From: Candidatus Blautia intestinavium
Lineage (GTDB): Bacteria; Bacillota; Clostridia; Lachnospirales; Lachnospiraceae
Assembly: GCA_019113745.1 (NCBI GenBank)
Contig: DXGV01000056.1
Coordinates: forward strand, 1 to 64,000
Length of the DNA stretch: 64,000 nt
Direction of reading: 5' to 3'
Shown: in pieces, positions 41,024 through 49,580 of the stretch
Position numbering within the stretch: position 1 is the first letter of the stretch
Layout: each line of letters begins with the position of its first letter
The notes under the pieces: model-generated
Told to the model about the DNA's origin: nothing
The model's database searches: none
The model's input: only the letters and a program-made list of their open reading frames with translations
Made by a program: the position numbers and the translations under genes

Positions 41024-42055
41024 ATGAAAGCGGCAGTTTTTACAGGGCCATACCAATTTGAAATTTGTGACCGCGAAAAGCCGGTTCCGGGGCCGAAGGA
41101 GGTTCTGATCCATATAAAGGCGGTGGGTATCTGCGGTTCTGATCTTCATCCATATATGGGTGACGGGATTGACAGGAGACAGCCAGGTATCATCATGGGG
41201 CATGAAGCAGCCGGAGACGTGGAGGCTGTAGGAGAAGGCGTGACCAGATGGGAACCGGGAGATCGTGTGGCAATCAATCCTCAGATTAATGATGAAACCT
41301 GTCCCATGTGCAGAAGAGGACTGGCACATCTCTGCGATCATTCTCTGTTGATAGGCTCTTCTATGCGAGGATTTCTGGATGGAGCAATGTGCGAATATCT
41401 GGTAATGAATGAAAAGCAGCTTTTTCATCTGCCGGATGAGGTAAGCTATGACGAGGGTACCTTCTTAGATCCTCTCGGCAATGCGATACATCTGGTAAAC
41501 CGCGGCGGCGTGAAGCTGGGAGACAGGGTAGTGGTGATAGGCGCGGGAACCATAGGGCTTCTGACAGTGCAGACGGCAAGGCTTGCAGGAGCGATTCAGG
41601 TGATCGCAGTGGATCTGTCAGATTATAAGCTTGGAATAGCAAAGGAAATGGGAGCTGATCTTTGTCTGAAATCCAACGATCCTGATTTTCTGGAAAAGAT
41701 AAAAAAGGAGACAGGAGGAATGGGGCCAGATGTTGTGATAGAGGCGGTAGGGATCGGCGCAACCTATAATCTGGCGCTTCAGATGTGCAGAAAGAGAGGG
41801 ACAGTCGTTGCCCTGGGATTTACAAAACCGGAACTGAATCTGGCAATCCAGCAGGTAATCTATAAAGAACTTACAGTAGTGGGAAGCACAGGTTACGCGG
41901 ATGAATGTGAGACAACCCTGGAATATATGAGAAAGAAAATGGTAAATCTGGACAAGGTTATTACACACAGGCTGCCTTTAAAAGATGTAAAAGAAGGTTT
42001 TGATCTTCTGTGCGATAAAAACAGCGGAGCGATCAAGGTGATCTTACACCCGTAG
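41024..42055 (+). CDS. Zinc-dependent medium-chain alcohol/polyol dehydrogenase
   Basis: A 343-residue MDR enzyme. Catalytic zinc ligands are Cys37 in GICGSDLHPY and His60-Glu61 in GHEAAGDVE. A structural-zinc lobe is present but with three Cys (TCPMCRRGLAHLC) instead of four. The Rossmann motif is VVVIGAGTIGLLTVQTARLAG, and Asp in VIAVDLSDYKL indicates NAD preference. It is related to sorbitol, threonine and galactitol-1-phosphate dehydrogenases; the substrate is unknown. The conserved MKAAVF supports the ATG at 41024, although the AAAGGAGGG box is 14 bases away. First gene of the catabolic cluster. Confidence 0.88.
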   Translation: MKAAVFTGPYQFEICDREKPVPGPKEVLIHIKAVGICGSDLHPYMGDGIDRRQPGIIMGHEAAGDVEAVGEGVTRWEPGDRVAINPQINDETCPMCRRGLAHLCDHSLLIGSSMRGFLDGAMCEYLVMNEKQLFHLPDEVSYDEGTFLDPLGNAIHLVNRGGVKLGDRVVVIGAGTIGLLTVQTARLAGAIQVIAVDLSDYKLGIAKEMGADLCLKSNDPDFLEKIKKETGGMGPDVVIEAVGIGATYNLALQMCRKRGTVVALGFTKPELNLAIQQVIYKELTVVGSTGYADECETTLEYMRKKMVNLDKVITHRLPLKDVKEGFDLLCDKNSGAIKVILHP

Positions 42056-42069
42056 AAAAGGAGGACAAT

Positions 42070-43362
42070 ATGAAGAAAAGAATAATCAGCGGTATACTCT
42101 GCGCAATGATGGGAATTACAGCATTTGCCGGTTTCGGCGCTGCGGAAGTAAAAGCGGACGACAAAGAAAAAATTGTAGTCTGGATGAAAAAAGACCTGAC
42201 AGACGTGGCAAACAATATGTTTAAAGAGCGCTGCGAACAGTTTGCAGAAGAAAATGATGTGGAAGTAGACGTGGAGGTTATCGCCTATGAAGATTTTTAT
42301 ACAAAATGGGCGGCCGCAATCGAATCGGGAAATCTTCCGGATCTCAGCTATTTTGGATATCAGGAAATGGGACAGTACTATAATCAGGGCATATTGGAAG
42401 ATCTGACAGACGTCTATAATGAAATTAATGAAGCGACGCCTTTTGAGGAATCTCTGAAAACGGCGGTAACATCAGAAGACGGCGTGGTATATGGTATTCC
42501 AGGATGGGCTTCCGTACAGGTGTTATATTATCGTACCGATATGTTTGAAGAGGCCGGTCTGGACGCTCCGGAAACCTGGGATGATTTCCGCGAGGCGGCC
42601 ATTGCGCTTACCGATGAAAAAAATGGAATCTACGGCGCGGGAATCGGATATGGCGCAAGTAATTCGGACGCGGAATGGCTGACAAGAGCGATGCTCTGGT
42701 CAAATGGAAGCGTAGATGTGGATGATCAGGGTAAGGTTGCTATTGACAGTGAGGAGACGATCAACACGGCGCAGTATATCCAGGATCTGTTTTTGAAGGA
42801 TAAGGTTACGCCTCCTACGGCAGTCAACTGGGACGACTCGGGAAATAATAAAGCTTATCTGAGCGGACAGTGCGCGATGATCTTTAATGTGGGAAGTCTT
42901 TTAAACACGATTAAAACGGATGATCCGGAGTTGTATGAAAATACAGGAATCGCTATGATGCCGGCTGGAAGCAACGGTTCCAAGGTACCTGGTATACTTG
43001 ACGGCTATGGAATATTTACGGAAGCCAACAATAAGGAAGGGGCAAAAGAACTGATTAAATACCTGCTGGAAAAAGATTGGTACACAGAGTGGGTAAACGA
43101 GACTGCTCCGTTTAAGATTCCCGTGCTGCAGGGAATGAAAGAGGATGAAGTTTGGCAAGATGAACGCAATAAACCTTTTATTGATTCTGTAGAAAACTTC
43201 ACATTCCTGGGATATCCGAATACATATACGCCTGCCGCCAGCGAAGTATTTAATTCCCGGCTTCTGAGCAACTGCTTTACGAATATTGTAAGTGGAAGCG
43301 ATCCTGCGGAAGAAATTGCCGCCCTGCAGACACAGATGCAGGAAGTGTATGACAAAGAGTAA
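42070..43362 (+). CDS. Extracellular sugar-binding protein of an ABC importer
   Basis: A 430-residue family 1 solute-binding protein. A signal peptide (KKRIISGILCAMMGITAFAGFGA) ends in VKA-DD without a recognisable lipobox, which is unusual for Gram-positive bacteria because these proteins are normally lipid-anchored. The mature part has KIVVWMKKDLTDVANNMF, GIPGWASVQVLYYRTDMFEEAGL and PETWDDFREAA, the classical carbohydrate-binding fold. AAAGGAGGACAAT precedes the ATG, 14 bases after the dehydrogenase. Two permease genes follow. Confidence 0.92.
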   Translation: MKKRIISGILCAMMGITAFAGFGAAEVKADDKEKIVVWMKKDLTDVANNMFKERCEQFAEENDVEVDVEVIAYEDFYTKWAAAIESGNLPDLSYFGYQEMGQYYNQGILEDLTDVYNEINEATPFEESLKTAVTSEDGVVYGIPGWASVQVLYYRTDMFEEAGLDAPETWDDFREAAIALTDEKNGIYGAGIGYGASNSDAEWLTRAMLWSNGSVDVDDQGKVAIDSEETINTAQYIQDLFLKDKVTPPTAVNWDDSGNNKAYLSGQCAMIFNVGSLLNTIKTDDPELYENTGIAMMPAGSNGSKVPGILDGYGIFTEANNKEGAKELIKYLLEKDWYTEWVNETAPFKIPVLQGMKEDEVWQDERNKPFIDSVENFTFLGYPNTYTPAASEVFNSRLLSNCFTNIVSGSDPAEEIAALQTQMQEVYDKE

Positions 43363-43380
43363 TAAAAAAGATTATTCAGA

Positions 43381-43409
43381 GGCGGAAATCTTTTCAGGGG
43401 ATTTCCGCC
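43381..43409 (+). other. Intercistronic hairpin after the binding-protein gene
   Basis: GGCGGAAATC pairs with GATTTCCGCC around nine bases, with no T-tract. Such hairpins after binding-protein genes protect the upstream mRNA and keep the permeases at lower levels. Confidence 0.65.
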
Positions 43410-43428
43410 CTGCAAAAGGAGGTGCCGC

Positions 43429-44346
43429 ATGAAGCTTGGAAATACATCACTTGCAAAGCATAATACAAAAGGAATAAGGCAAACAGAAAAGCGCTTGGCG
43501 TTTATTTTGATCGCTCCGGCTGTGCTTTATCTGATTCTTGTCATGGGCCTTCCGCTGCTGTGGGCGGTTTATACCAGCCTGACAGATAAAGTGATCGGCG
43601 CTTCAGAAGTGAATTTTATAGGACTTGCAAATTATATTGATATCATTCAAGATCCTGTCTTTCAGAAGGCTTTGCTGAATACCTTTATCTTTGCGTTTTT
43701 CGCAGTACTTGGAAAAGTGGTTTTCGGAGTGATCATGTCTCTGACTATGAACCAGCCGCTGAGAGGAAGAGGGGGAATACGGGTAGCGATGATTCTCCCA
43801 TGGACAATTCCGACCATTGTTTCTGTTTTTGCGTGGCAGTGGATTTATTCAGACGTAGGAGGCGCGCTTAACCGGATTCTTATGGTCCTTCATATAACAG
43901 ATCATCAGATCGGGTGGCTGTCCACCACAAATATGGCAATGTTTTCGGTGATTCTGGTAAATGTATGGAGAGGGACGCCGTTTATTGCAATCTCCGTCCT
44001 TGCAGGACTTCAGAATATATCTCCGGATCTTTATGAGGCTGCTTCTCTGGATGGAGCAAATGTGATTCAGAGATTTCTGTATGTCACTCTTCCGTCCGTG
44101 AAAAATGTAATCATATTAGCGGCGTTTGTAACAACAATATGGACATTGAATGATTTTGAAATTGTGTGGCTGATGACTAGAGGCGGTCCTTCTCATGCAA
44201 CAGAACTGGTTTCTACCTACAGTTATATCCAGGGATTTATGAACAGTGATATTGCCAGATCTATCGCGGCATCTCTGATTCTTGTTCCGATTCTGGTAAT
44301 CCTGGTTCATTATGTTACAAAATCATCTTTGGCAGAGGAAGAATAG
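43429..44346 (+). CDS. ABC sugar transporter permease (MalF type)
   Basis: A 305-residue inner-membrane subunit with six hydrophobic helices. LAFILIAPAVLYLILVMGLP near the N-terminus and the EAA loop YEAASLDGANVIQRFLYVTLP near residue 205 identify a CUT1-type permease; the loop docks to the ATPase. AAAGGAGG precedes the ATG. It pairs with the next gene. No ATP-binding gene is present, so a shared MsiK/UgpC-type ATPase from elsewhere must energise the complex. Confidence 0.93.
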   Translation: MKLGNTSLAKHNTKGIRQTEKRLAFILIAPAVLYLILVMGLPLLWAVYTSLTDKVIGASEVNFIGLANYIDIIQDPVFQKALLNTFIFAFFAVLGKVVFGVIMSLTMNQPLRGRGGIRVAMILPWTIPTIVSVFAWQWIYSDVGGALNRILMVLHITDHQIGWLSTTNMAMFSVILVNVWRGTPFIAISVLAGLQNISPDLYEAASLDGANVIQRFLYVTLPSVKNVIILAAFVTTIWTLNDFEIVWLMTRGGPSHATELVSTYSYIQGFMNSDIARSIAASLILVPILVILVHYVTKSSLAEEE

Positions 44347-44358
44347 GGGGAAGGGAGA

Positions 44359-45189
44359 ATGAGAGCAAGCATAAAAAGTAAAATTGTTGCGTATGTTGTT
44401 GCGGCTGTGCTGATCGTATTCTGTCTCTTTCCGATTTACTGGATGCTGATCACATCGCTGAAAACAAGTACGGAAATCTACAAGATCGTGCCTACGTTTT
44501 GGCCGAAGCAGTTGACGTTTGAAGGCTATTATGAGCTTTTTGCGGAAAAGGGTTTTCTCCGTAATGTAATGAACAGTCTGTTTGTATCGCTGATTGTTTC
44601 TTTTGGTTCCATTGCTATCAGTATGCCTGCGGCTTATGCAATTGCCAGAATTAAGTTCAGCGGAAGAAAGAAGATTTCAAAAGGAATACTGATTTCCTAT
44701 TTAATGCCAAGAACAGTTCTGTTTATCCCGCTGTACCTTCTGGTAACAAAAATCGGACTGAGCAACAGTCTGTGGGGACTGGTTCTGGTTTATCCGACCA
44801 TTACGATTCCCTATGCTACATGGATGATGATCTCTTATTTTCAGAGTATCCCTTATGATATAGAAGAGGCGGCGATCATTGACGGCTGTAGCCGGGTGCA
44901 GGCTATGTGGAAAGTATGCTTTCCGCTGGCAAAACCGGGAATCGTATCAACGTTAATCTTTTCCTATACTCTTTGCTGGAGTGAATATCTCTATGCTCTG
45001 GTTATTATTAATGATTCTGATTATAAAACAATTCCCCTTGCCTTGGCGGATATGGTAGTAGGAGATGTATACGCGTGGGGACCGCTTATGGGAGGTTCTC
45101 TGATCGCATCAATACCCGTAGTCATTATCTACCTGATCAGTAACAGGAACCTGGTAGGAGGACTGACTGCAGGCGGGGTGAAAGGATAG
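44359..45189 (+). CDS. ABC sugar transporter permease (MalG type)
   Basis: A 276-residue partner permease. The N-terminal helix VVAAVLIVFCLFPIYWMLIT, the periplasmic-type ITSLKTSTEIYK segment and the EAA loop EEAAIIDGCSRVQAMWKVCF are the MalG-type pattern. It starts 12 bases after the first permease and ends 8 bases before the aldolase gene, so transport and catabolism are one transcription unit. Confidence 0.93.
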   Translation: MRASIKSKIVAYVVAAVLIVFCLFPIYWMLITSLKTSTEIYKIVPTFWPKQLTFEGYYELFAEKGFLRNVMNSLFVSLIVSFGSIAISMPAAYAIARIKFSGRKKISKGILISYLMPRTVLFIPLYLLVTKIGLSNSLWGLVLVYPTITIPYATWMMISYFQSIPYDIEEAAIIDGCSRVQAMWKVCFPLAKPGIVSTLIFSYTLCWSEYLYALVIINDSDYKTIPLALADMVVGDVYAWGPLMGGSLIASIPVVIIYLISNRNLVGGLTAGGVKG

Positions 45190-45197
45190 GTAAAATT

Positions 45198-46121
45198 ATG
45201 GACAAAAAATTTAGGGACGGTGTATGGCCGGTAATGCTGACACCTTTTACGGAAGATAATAAAGTGGACTATCATTCACTGGAAAAACTGACAGACTGGT
45301 ATATTGAAGGAGGCGTTGCCGGACTGTTTGCCGACTGTCAATCCAGCGAGATGTTTTTTCTTTCTCTTGAAGAACGGATAGAACTTGCGCGTTTTATAAA
45401 AGAAAAAGCAGATGGAAGAGTTCCGGTAATCGCTTCCGGACATATTTCAGAATCTATTGAAGAGCAGGCGGAAGAATTAAACGCGATTGCCGACACGGGA
45501 GTAGATGCTGTGATACTCTTATCGAACCGTCTTGCAAAGGAAACAGAGAGTGATGAAGTATGGCTGGAGAATCTAAAAAAGCTGCTTGACATGCTTCCGT
45601 CTGATCTTGCGCTTGGTTTTTATGAATGCCCTTATCCTTATAAGCGGGTGATTTCTCCGGAACTTTTGAAATGGTGCGCGGATACAGGAAGATTTTATTT
45701 TATTAAAGATACAAGCTGTGATCTTAACAATATGAAAGCAAAGCTGGAAAAAATAAAGGATTCTCAGTTAAAGCTTTTTAACGCGAATTCTTCTACACTT
45801 CTTGAAACGTTAAATATTGGGGGGAATGGTTTCAGTGGAGTGATGGCTAATTTTCATGTAGACCTATATGTGTGGCTGTGTGAAAATTACCGGAAATACC
45901 CGGAGAAAGCAAGAATTCTGGCAGACTTCCTGACAACGGCTTCTATGATAGAACGTCAGGTATATCCGGTAAATGCCAAATATTATCAGAAAAGTATCGG
46001 GAACTTTCAGTCTCTATATACCAGAACAAAAGAGGCTTCCCTGCTGAATGAGACAGCGCGTCTTGAGGTGGATCAGATGGTGCGTCTGACAGATTTTATA
46101 AGAATGGAATTAGGACTGTAA
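45198..46121 (+). CDS. DHDPS/N-acetylneuraminate lyase family aldolase
   Basis: A 307-residue class I aldolase or dehydratase. The Schiff-base Lys170 is in FYFIKDTS and the catalytic Tyr142 in GFYECPYP, both as in DapA and NanA. The pyruvate-carboxylate loop reads CQSSEM in place of the usual GTTGE, so it is not a standard dihydrodipicolinate synthase. Catabolic members act on 2-keto-3-deoxy sugar acids. With the dehydrogenases and importer around it, breakdown of a sugar acid or a related compound is likely. The exact substrate cannot be read. Confidence 0.86.
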   Translation: MDKKFRDGVWPVMLTPFTEDNKVDYHSLEKLTDWYIEGGVAGLFADCQSSEMFFLSLEERIELARFIKEKADGRVPVIASGHISESIEEQAEELNAIADTGVDAVILLSNRLAKETESDEVWLENLKKLLDMLPSDLALGFYECPYPYKRVISPELLKWCADTGRFYFIKDTSCDLNNMKAKLEKIKDSQLKLFNANSSTLLETLNIGGNGFSGVMANFHVDLYVWLCENYRKYPEKARILADFLTTASMIERQVYPVNAKYYQKSIGNFQSLYTRTKEASLLNETARLEVDQMVRLTDFIRMELGL

Positions 46122-46257
46122 AGCGGGCATATTTCCAACAGATATATTTGCTGCGGCAAATATGACTGCAGGATGCCTGAAAAATACCCGGATGATCCCG
46201 GGAGAAGGGAGAAAATCTGATTATTTTGAAAAAAAATAATTGGATCATACAGACATC

Positions 46258-47208
46258 ATGAAGATACTTGTAACAGCTACCAACTATTCAAAATATTGTC
46301 AGGCCGGAAAGAAAATTCTGGAAGATGCCGGATGCGAGATTGTGGAAAATCCCCATGGACGGCCGTATACTTTTGAGGAACTGAAAGAAGTATTGGGCGA
46401 TATTGACGGCGTAGTTGCGGGGGTGGATACCTGGAATGAAGAGGTGTTCAGAATAGCGCCCAGTCTGAAGGCTATAGCCAGATTCGGAGTCGGCGTCGAT
46501 AATATTGATCTTGAAGCTGCGAAGACAAGGGGAATCATCGTCTGCAACAGTCCAGGAATCAATTCTTCGGCTGTTGCGGAACAGGCGGCGGCACTTATTC
46601 TCTGCGCTGTCAGGAGAATTCCGGAGATGAACGGGGCCGTCCGTAACGGAGAGTGGCCGAGACCAATGTTCCACGAGCTGAAAAGCAGGACGATAGGGCT
46701 TCTTGGATTCGGAGCGATTGCAAGAAAACTGGCGCAATATCTGTCGGGCTTTCAGCCGGAGATCATTGCGTATGATAAATTTCCTGACGAGAAGACTGCG
46801 GACCGTCTTGGAGTGAAAATGGTATCTCAGGAAGAGGTGCTTTCCAGGTCGGATATTATATCCATCCATCTTCCGGCTACTCCGGAAACACGTCATCTGA
46901 TCTGCCGGAAAACAATCGAACAGATGAAGAAAGGAGTATATCTGATCAATACAGCCCGGGGAAGTATTGTCAAAGAAGCGGATGCTGCAGAAGCGCTTTC
47001 TTCCGGGCGGCTGGCCGGATTTGCCACAGATGTGTTTGAAACAGAGCCTGTAGACCGTTCAGGACCGCTGTTCAGATTTTCTTCGTATATTGCCACACCG
47101 CATGTATCGGCAGAGACATATGAAAACTGCGAGCAGACGTCTGTGGTAACGGCAGAAGCGCTGCTTGATGTATTTATGGGAAAGGAACCGGCCAACAGAC
47201 TGGTATAA
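46258..47208 (+). CDS. D-2-hydroxyacid dehydrogenase (phosphoglycerate dehydrogenase-like)
   Basis: A 316-residue NAD-dependent enzyme of the D-isomer-specific family. The NAD-binding motif is LLGFGAIARKLAQYL, the substrate Arg234 is in INTARGSIV, Glu is in DVFETEP and the catalytic His282 is in ATPHVSAET. FGVGVDNIDLEAAK is also typical. It would reduce a 2-keto acid or oxidise a 2-hydroxy acid made by the aldolase branch. The start is uncertain: the ATG at 46258 gives the conserved N-terminus but lacks a good ribosome binding site, and a TTG at 46240 is possible. Confidence 0.88.
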   Translation: MKILVTATNYSKYCQAGKKILEDAGCEIVENPHGRPYTFEELKEVLGDIDGVVAGVDTWNEEVFRIAPSLKAIARFGVGVDNIDLEAAKTRGIIVCNSPGINSSAVAEQAAALILCAVRRIPEMNGAVRNGEWPRPMFHELKSRTIGLLGFGAIARKLAQYLSGFQPEIIAYDKFPDEKTADRLGVKMVSQEEVLSRSDIISIHLPATPETRHLICRKTIEQMKKGVYLINTARGSIVKEADAAEALSSGRLAGFATDVFETEPVDRSGPLFRFSSYIATPHVSAETYENCEQTSVVTAEALLDVFMGKEPANRLV

Positions 47209-47253
47209 AGGGAAAAGCTTCCATACAGTTCCGTACAATTTTTGGAATCATTA

Positions 47254-47282
47254 TTGAATAAGAAAACTATCAATGATATACT
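47254..47282 (+). promoter_or_regulatory. Promoter of the IclR regulator gene
   Basis: TTGAAT (47254-47259), 17 bases, TATACT (47277-47282), about 70 bases before the start. It shows that the regulator can be transcribed separately from the operon it probably controls. Confidence 0.6.
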
Positions 47283-47354
47283 GATTTCACATATATTTTA
47301 CATCTGAGGTGCGGCTGAATAAAGTAGAAAGCAGGAAGATTACAGGAGGAAAAA

Positions 47355-48116
47355 ATGACAAACAATAACGAGATCAAGGTGAAAAGCCTTCAGAAAGCCC
47401 TGGAAATCCTGAATCTTTTTACAGATAAACCCGTGCTGGGAGTAACGGAAATCAGTGAACATTTTGGTCTGTATAAAAGTACTGTACATAATATCCTGTC
47501 AACTCTGAAAGCAATGGAATATCTGGAACAAGATGAAGACACGGGGAAGTATCGCCTGGGAATTCAGATTTTTAATCTGAGCAAGGCGCTGGCAGATACA
47601 TATTCCATTACGAAAATTGCAATGCCATATATGCAGGAGCTTTCAAATCAGACAGGACAGAGATGTTACCTGGCGGTACCGTACCGATGGGAGGTGCTGT
47701 ATCTTGAAGCAATGTATCCGGCAGAGTCGGTAGAACTGATGCGTTCCATCCTGGGCGAGCGTGCGCAGATGTACTGTACCGGACTTGGGAAGGCCATGCT
47801 GGCTTACATGAGTGAAAGGGAAATACGGGAATATCTTTCAGGAACAGAACTGAAAGCATTTACAGAGAACAGCATCACAGATAAGGAGGTGCTGAAGGAA
47901 GATCTGGTCCGCACCAGACAAAGGGGATATGCCATTGACGATATGGAGCATGAATTCGGGATAAAATGTATGGCGATGCCCATTTTTGACAGAAGCAAAA
48001 GAGTCTATGCGGCGATTAGTATCAGTGGTCTTGCTCCTCATTTTACAGACGGGCAGATGGCCCAGTGGGCGATTTTGCTGAAAAAGTACGTGAATAAAAT
48101 TGAGAGCCGTTTATAA
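47355..48116 (+). CDS. IclR-family transcriptional regulator
   Basis: A 253-residue regulator with an N-terminal winged helix (KSLQKALEILNLFTDKP, then VTEISEHFGLYKSTVHNIL) and a C-terminal GAF-like effector domain (YCTGLGKAMLAYM, then GYAIDDMEHEFGIKCMAMPIF and AAISISGLAPHF). Such proteins usually repress or activate an adjacent catabolic operon in response to a pathway metabolite. ACAGGAGG precedes the ATG. The palindrome GTTCTATAATACAGAAC at 40911 is a candidate binding site. Confidence 0.93.
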   Translation: MTNNNEIKVKSLQKALEILNLFTDKPVLGVTEISEHFGLYKSTVHNILSTLKAMEYLEQDEDTGKYRLGIQIFNLSKALADTYSITKIAMPYMQELSNQTGQRCYLAVPYRWEVLYLEAMYPAESVELMRSILGERAQMYCTGLGKAMLAYMSEREIREYLSGTELKAFTENSITDKEVLKEDLVRTRQRGYAIDDMEHEFGIKCMAMPIFDRSKRVYAAISISGLAPHFTDGQMAQWAILLKKYVNKIESRL

Positions 48117-48123
48117 TCAGGCA

Positions 48124-48166
48124 GAAAAAAAGACAGTCATCGAGGGTTTATGACTGTCTTTTTAAT
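48124..48166. terminator. Bidirectional terminator between the IclR gene and rpsT
   Basis: AAAAAGACAGTCAT pairs with ATGACTGTCTTTTT around ten bases, with A- and T-tracts giving function on both strands. A perfect 22-bp AT-rich palindrome (48162-48183) partly overlaps it. Confidence 0.88.
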
Positions 48167-48195
48167 TATAAGCTTATAATTAAAAATGTTCTCTA

Positions 48196-48459
48196 TCAGC
48201 CGATGCTGTTTACGGCTTTTGTTAAGCGGGAAACTTTTCTTGCACAGTTGTTCTTGTGATAAACACCTTTGGATGTAGCTTTGCTGATGGTTGCGATTGC
48301 ATCAGTAAGAGCAGCCTGCGCAGCGGCTTTATCATTCTTCTGAACTGCAGCTTCTACCTTTTTGATGGAAGTTTTCACAGCAGAACGGATGGATTTGTTT
48401 CTCGCAGCTTTGGTTCTGTTTACTAAAATTCTTTTCTTAGCAGATTTGATGTTAGCCAA
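48196..48459 (-). CDS. rpsT: 30S ribosomal protein S20
   Basis: An 87-residue, very basic ribosomal protein (ANIKSAKKRILVNRTKAARN at the start, ATSKGVYHKNNCARKVSRL near the end) that binds 16S rRNA early in 30S assembly. GGAGGTG lies about eight bases before a TTG at 48459, which I take as the start. A UUG start is also used by E. coli rpsT, where it is tied to autoregulation. Orientation is opposite to the flanking core genes. Confidence 0.96.
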   Translation of the reverse strand: MANIKSAKKRILVNRTKAARNKSIRSAVKTSIKKVEAAVQKNDKAAAQAALTDAIATISKATSKGVYHKNNCARKVSRLTKAVNSIG

Positions 48460-48538
48460 TGTAGCACACCTCCATTCACGAATATTTATTGGTACGTCAC
48501 AGAAACAGACACGGGCGCTCCTGTGAACATGCTTATAT

Positions 48539-48567
48539 ATTTTAGTATACATATCTGCGAATGTCAA
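48539..48567 (-). promoter_or_regulatory. rpsT promoter (minus strand)
   Basis: TTGACA (48567-48562), 17 bases, TAAAAT (48544-48539) on the minus strand. It gives a leader of about 70 bases that can form hairpins. Confidence 0.65.
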
Positions 48568-48628
48568 TACATAATTCCCACAAAAAATACAAAAAATACA
48601 GTCAAAAGGAAAACCGGAGGGTAAAATC

Positions 48629-49537
48629 ATGTTGGGAAACGGCAGAATCAGGACGGATCTCGCTCTGGAAACAACGGAACGTTTTTCGGAGGAAAATGTG
48701 GAAATCCGGGGAGTGGAGATCCGGGAGGACTATAACGAAGAAAAGGATATCCGTACTACTGTGGTAAAGATCACGACAGAGAACGGAGCAAAAGCCATGG
48801 GACGGCCCCAGGGAAACTATATTACCATAGAAGCTCCCAACCTTTCAGCGGCGGACGAGGATTACCACCGGGAGATATCAGAAGAGATAGCCAAACATCT
48901 GAGAAAACTGATCGATCTGGAACATGAAAAATCAATTCTGGTGGTAGGACTGGGAAATCAGGCCGTTACCGCCGACTCTCTCGGCCCCCATGTAGTGGAA
49001 AATCTTCATATGACACGGCACATCATCCGTGAATACGGGCGAAAAAGTCTTGGACAGGAAACTCTGCACCGTACCAGCGGGATCATTCCGGGAGTAATGG
49101 CGCAGACGGGAATGGAGACGTCGGAAATCGTTCAGGGGATTGTGGATGAGACGAAGCCGGACGTTGTGATCGCAGTAGACGCGCTGGCGGCGCGTAGCGT
49201 CAGAAGACTGAACAGGACGGTACAGATTACGGATACCGGGATCCATCCGGGTTCCGGTGTGGGAAACCACCGGATCGGCCTTACAGAAGAGAATCTTCAG
49301 ATAAAAGTAATAGGAATCGGAGTTCCTACAGTGGTAGACGCGGCTACCATCGTCCACGACTCCATGGCTCACCTTTTGGACGCTCTGGAGGAGCAGGAGC
49401 AGAAAGAATTTCTGGAAGAAATGATCTCTCCGAATCTTTACAGCATGTTTGTAACGCCGAAGGATGTGGATGAGACGGTAAAATATCTGAGTTTTACCAT
49501 ATCGGAGGGTCTGAACCTGGCTTTCGGAGAAGTATAA
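48629..49537 (+). CDS. gpr: Germination protease GPR
   Basis: A 302-residue protease of the forespore that starts degrading small acid-soluble spore proteins at germination. RTDLALETTERF at the N-terminus is the pro-region and autocleavage area. ILVVGLGNQAVTADSLGPHVV, TSGIIPGVMAQTGMET, DALAARSVRRLNRT and DTGIHPGSGVGNHR are highly characteristic. It proves that the lineage makes endospores. CCGGAGGGTAAAATC precedes the ATG. Next is spoIIP, as in Bacillus. Confidence 0.95.
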   Translation: MLGNGRIRTDLALETTERFSEENVEIRGVEIREDYNEEKDIRTTVVKITTENGAKAMGRPQGNYITIEAPNLSAADEDYHREISEEIAKHLRKLIDLEHEKSILVVGLGNQAVTADSLGPHVVENLHMTRHIIREYGRKSLGQETLHRTSGIIPGVMAQTGMETSEIVQGIVDETKPDVVIAVDALAARSVRRLNRTVQITDTGIHPGSGVGNHRIGLTEENLQIKVIGIGVPTVVDAATIVHDSMAHLLDALEEQEQKEFLEEMISPNLYSMFVTPKDVDETVKYLSFTISEGLNLAFGEV

Positions 49538-49580
49538 TCAGAGAAATTCTGTCATAGGATACTTTGAAAGAGGTGATCCT

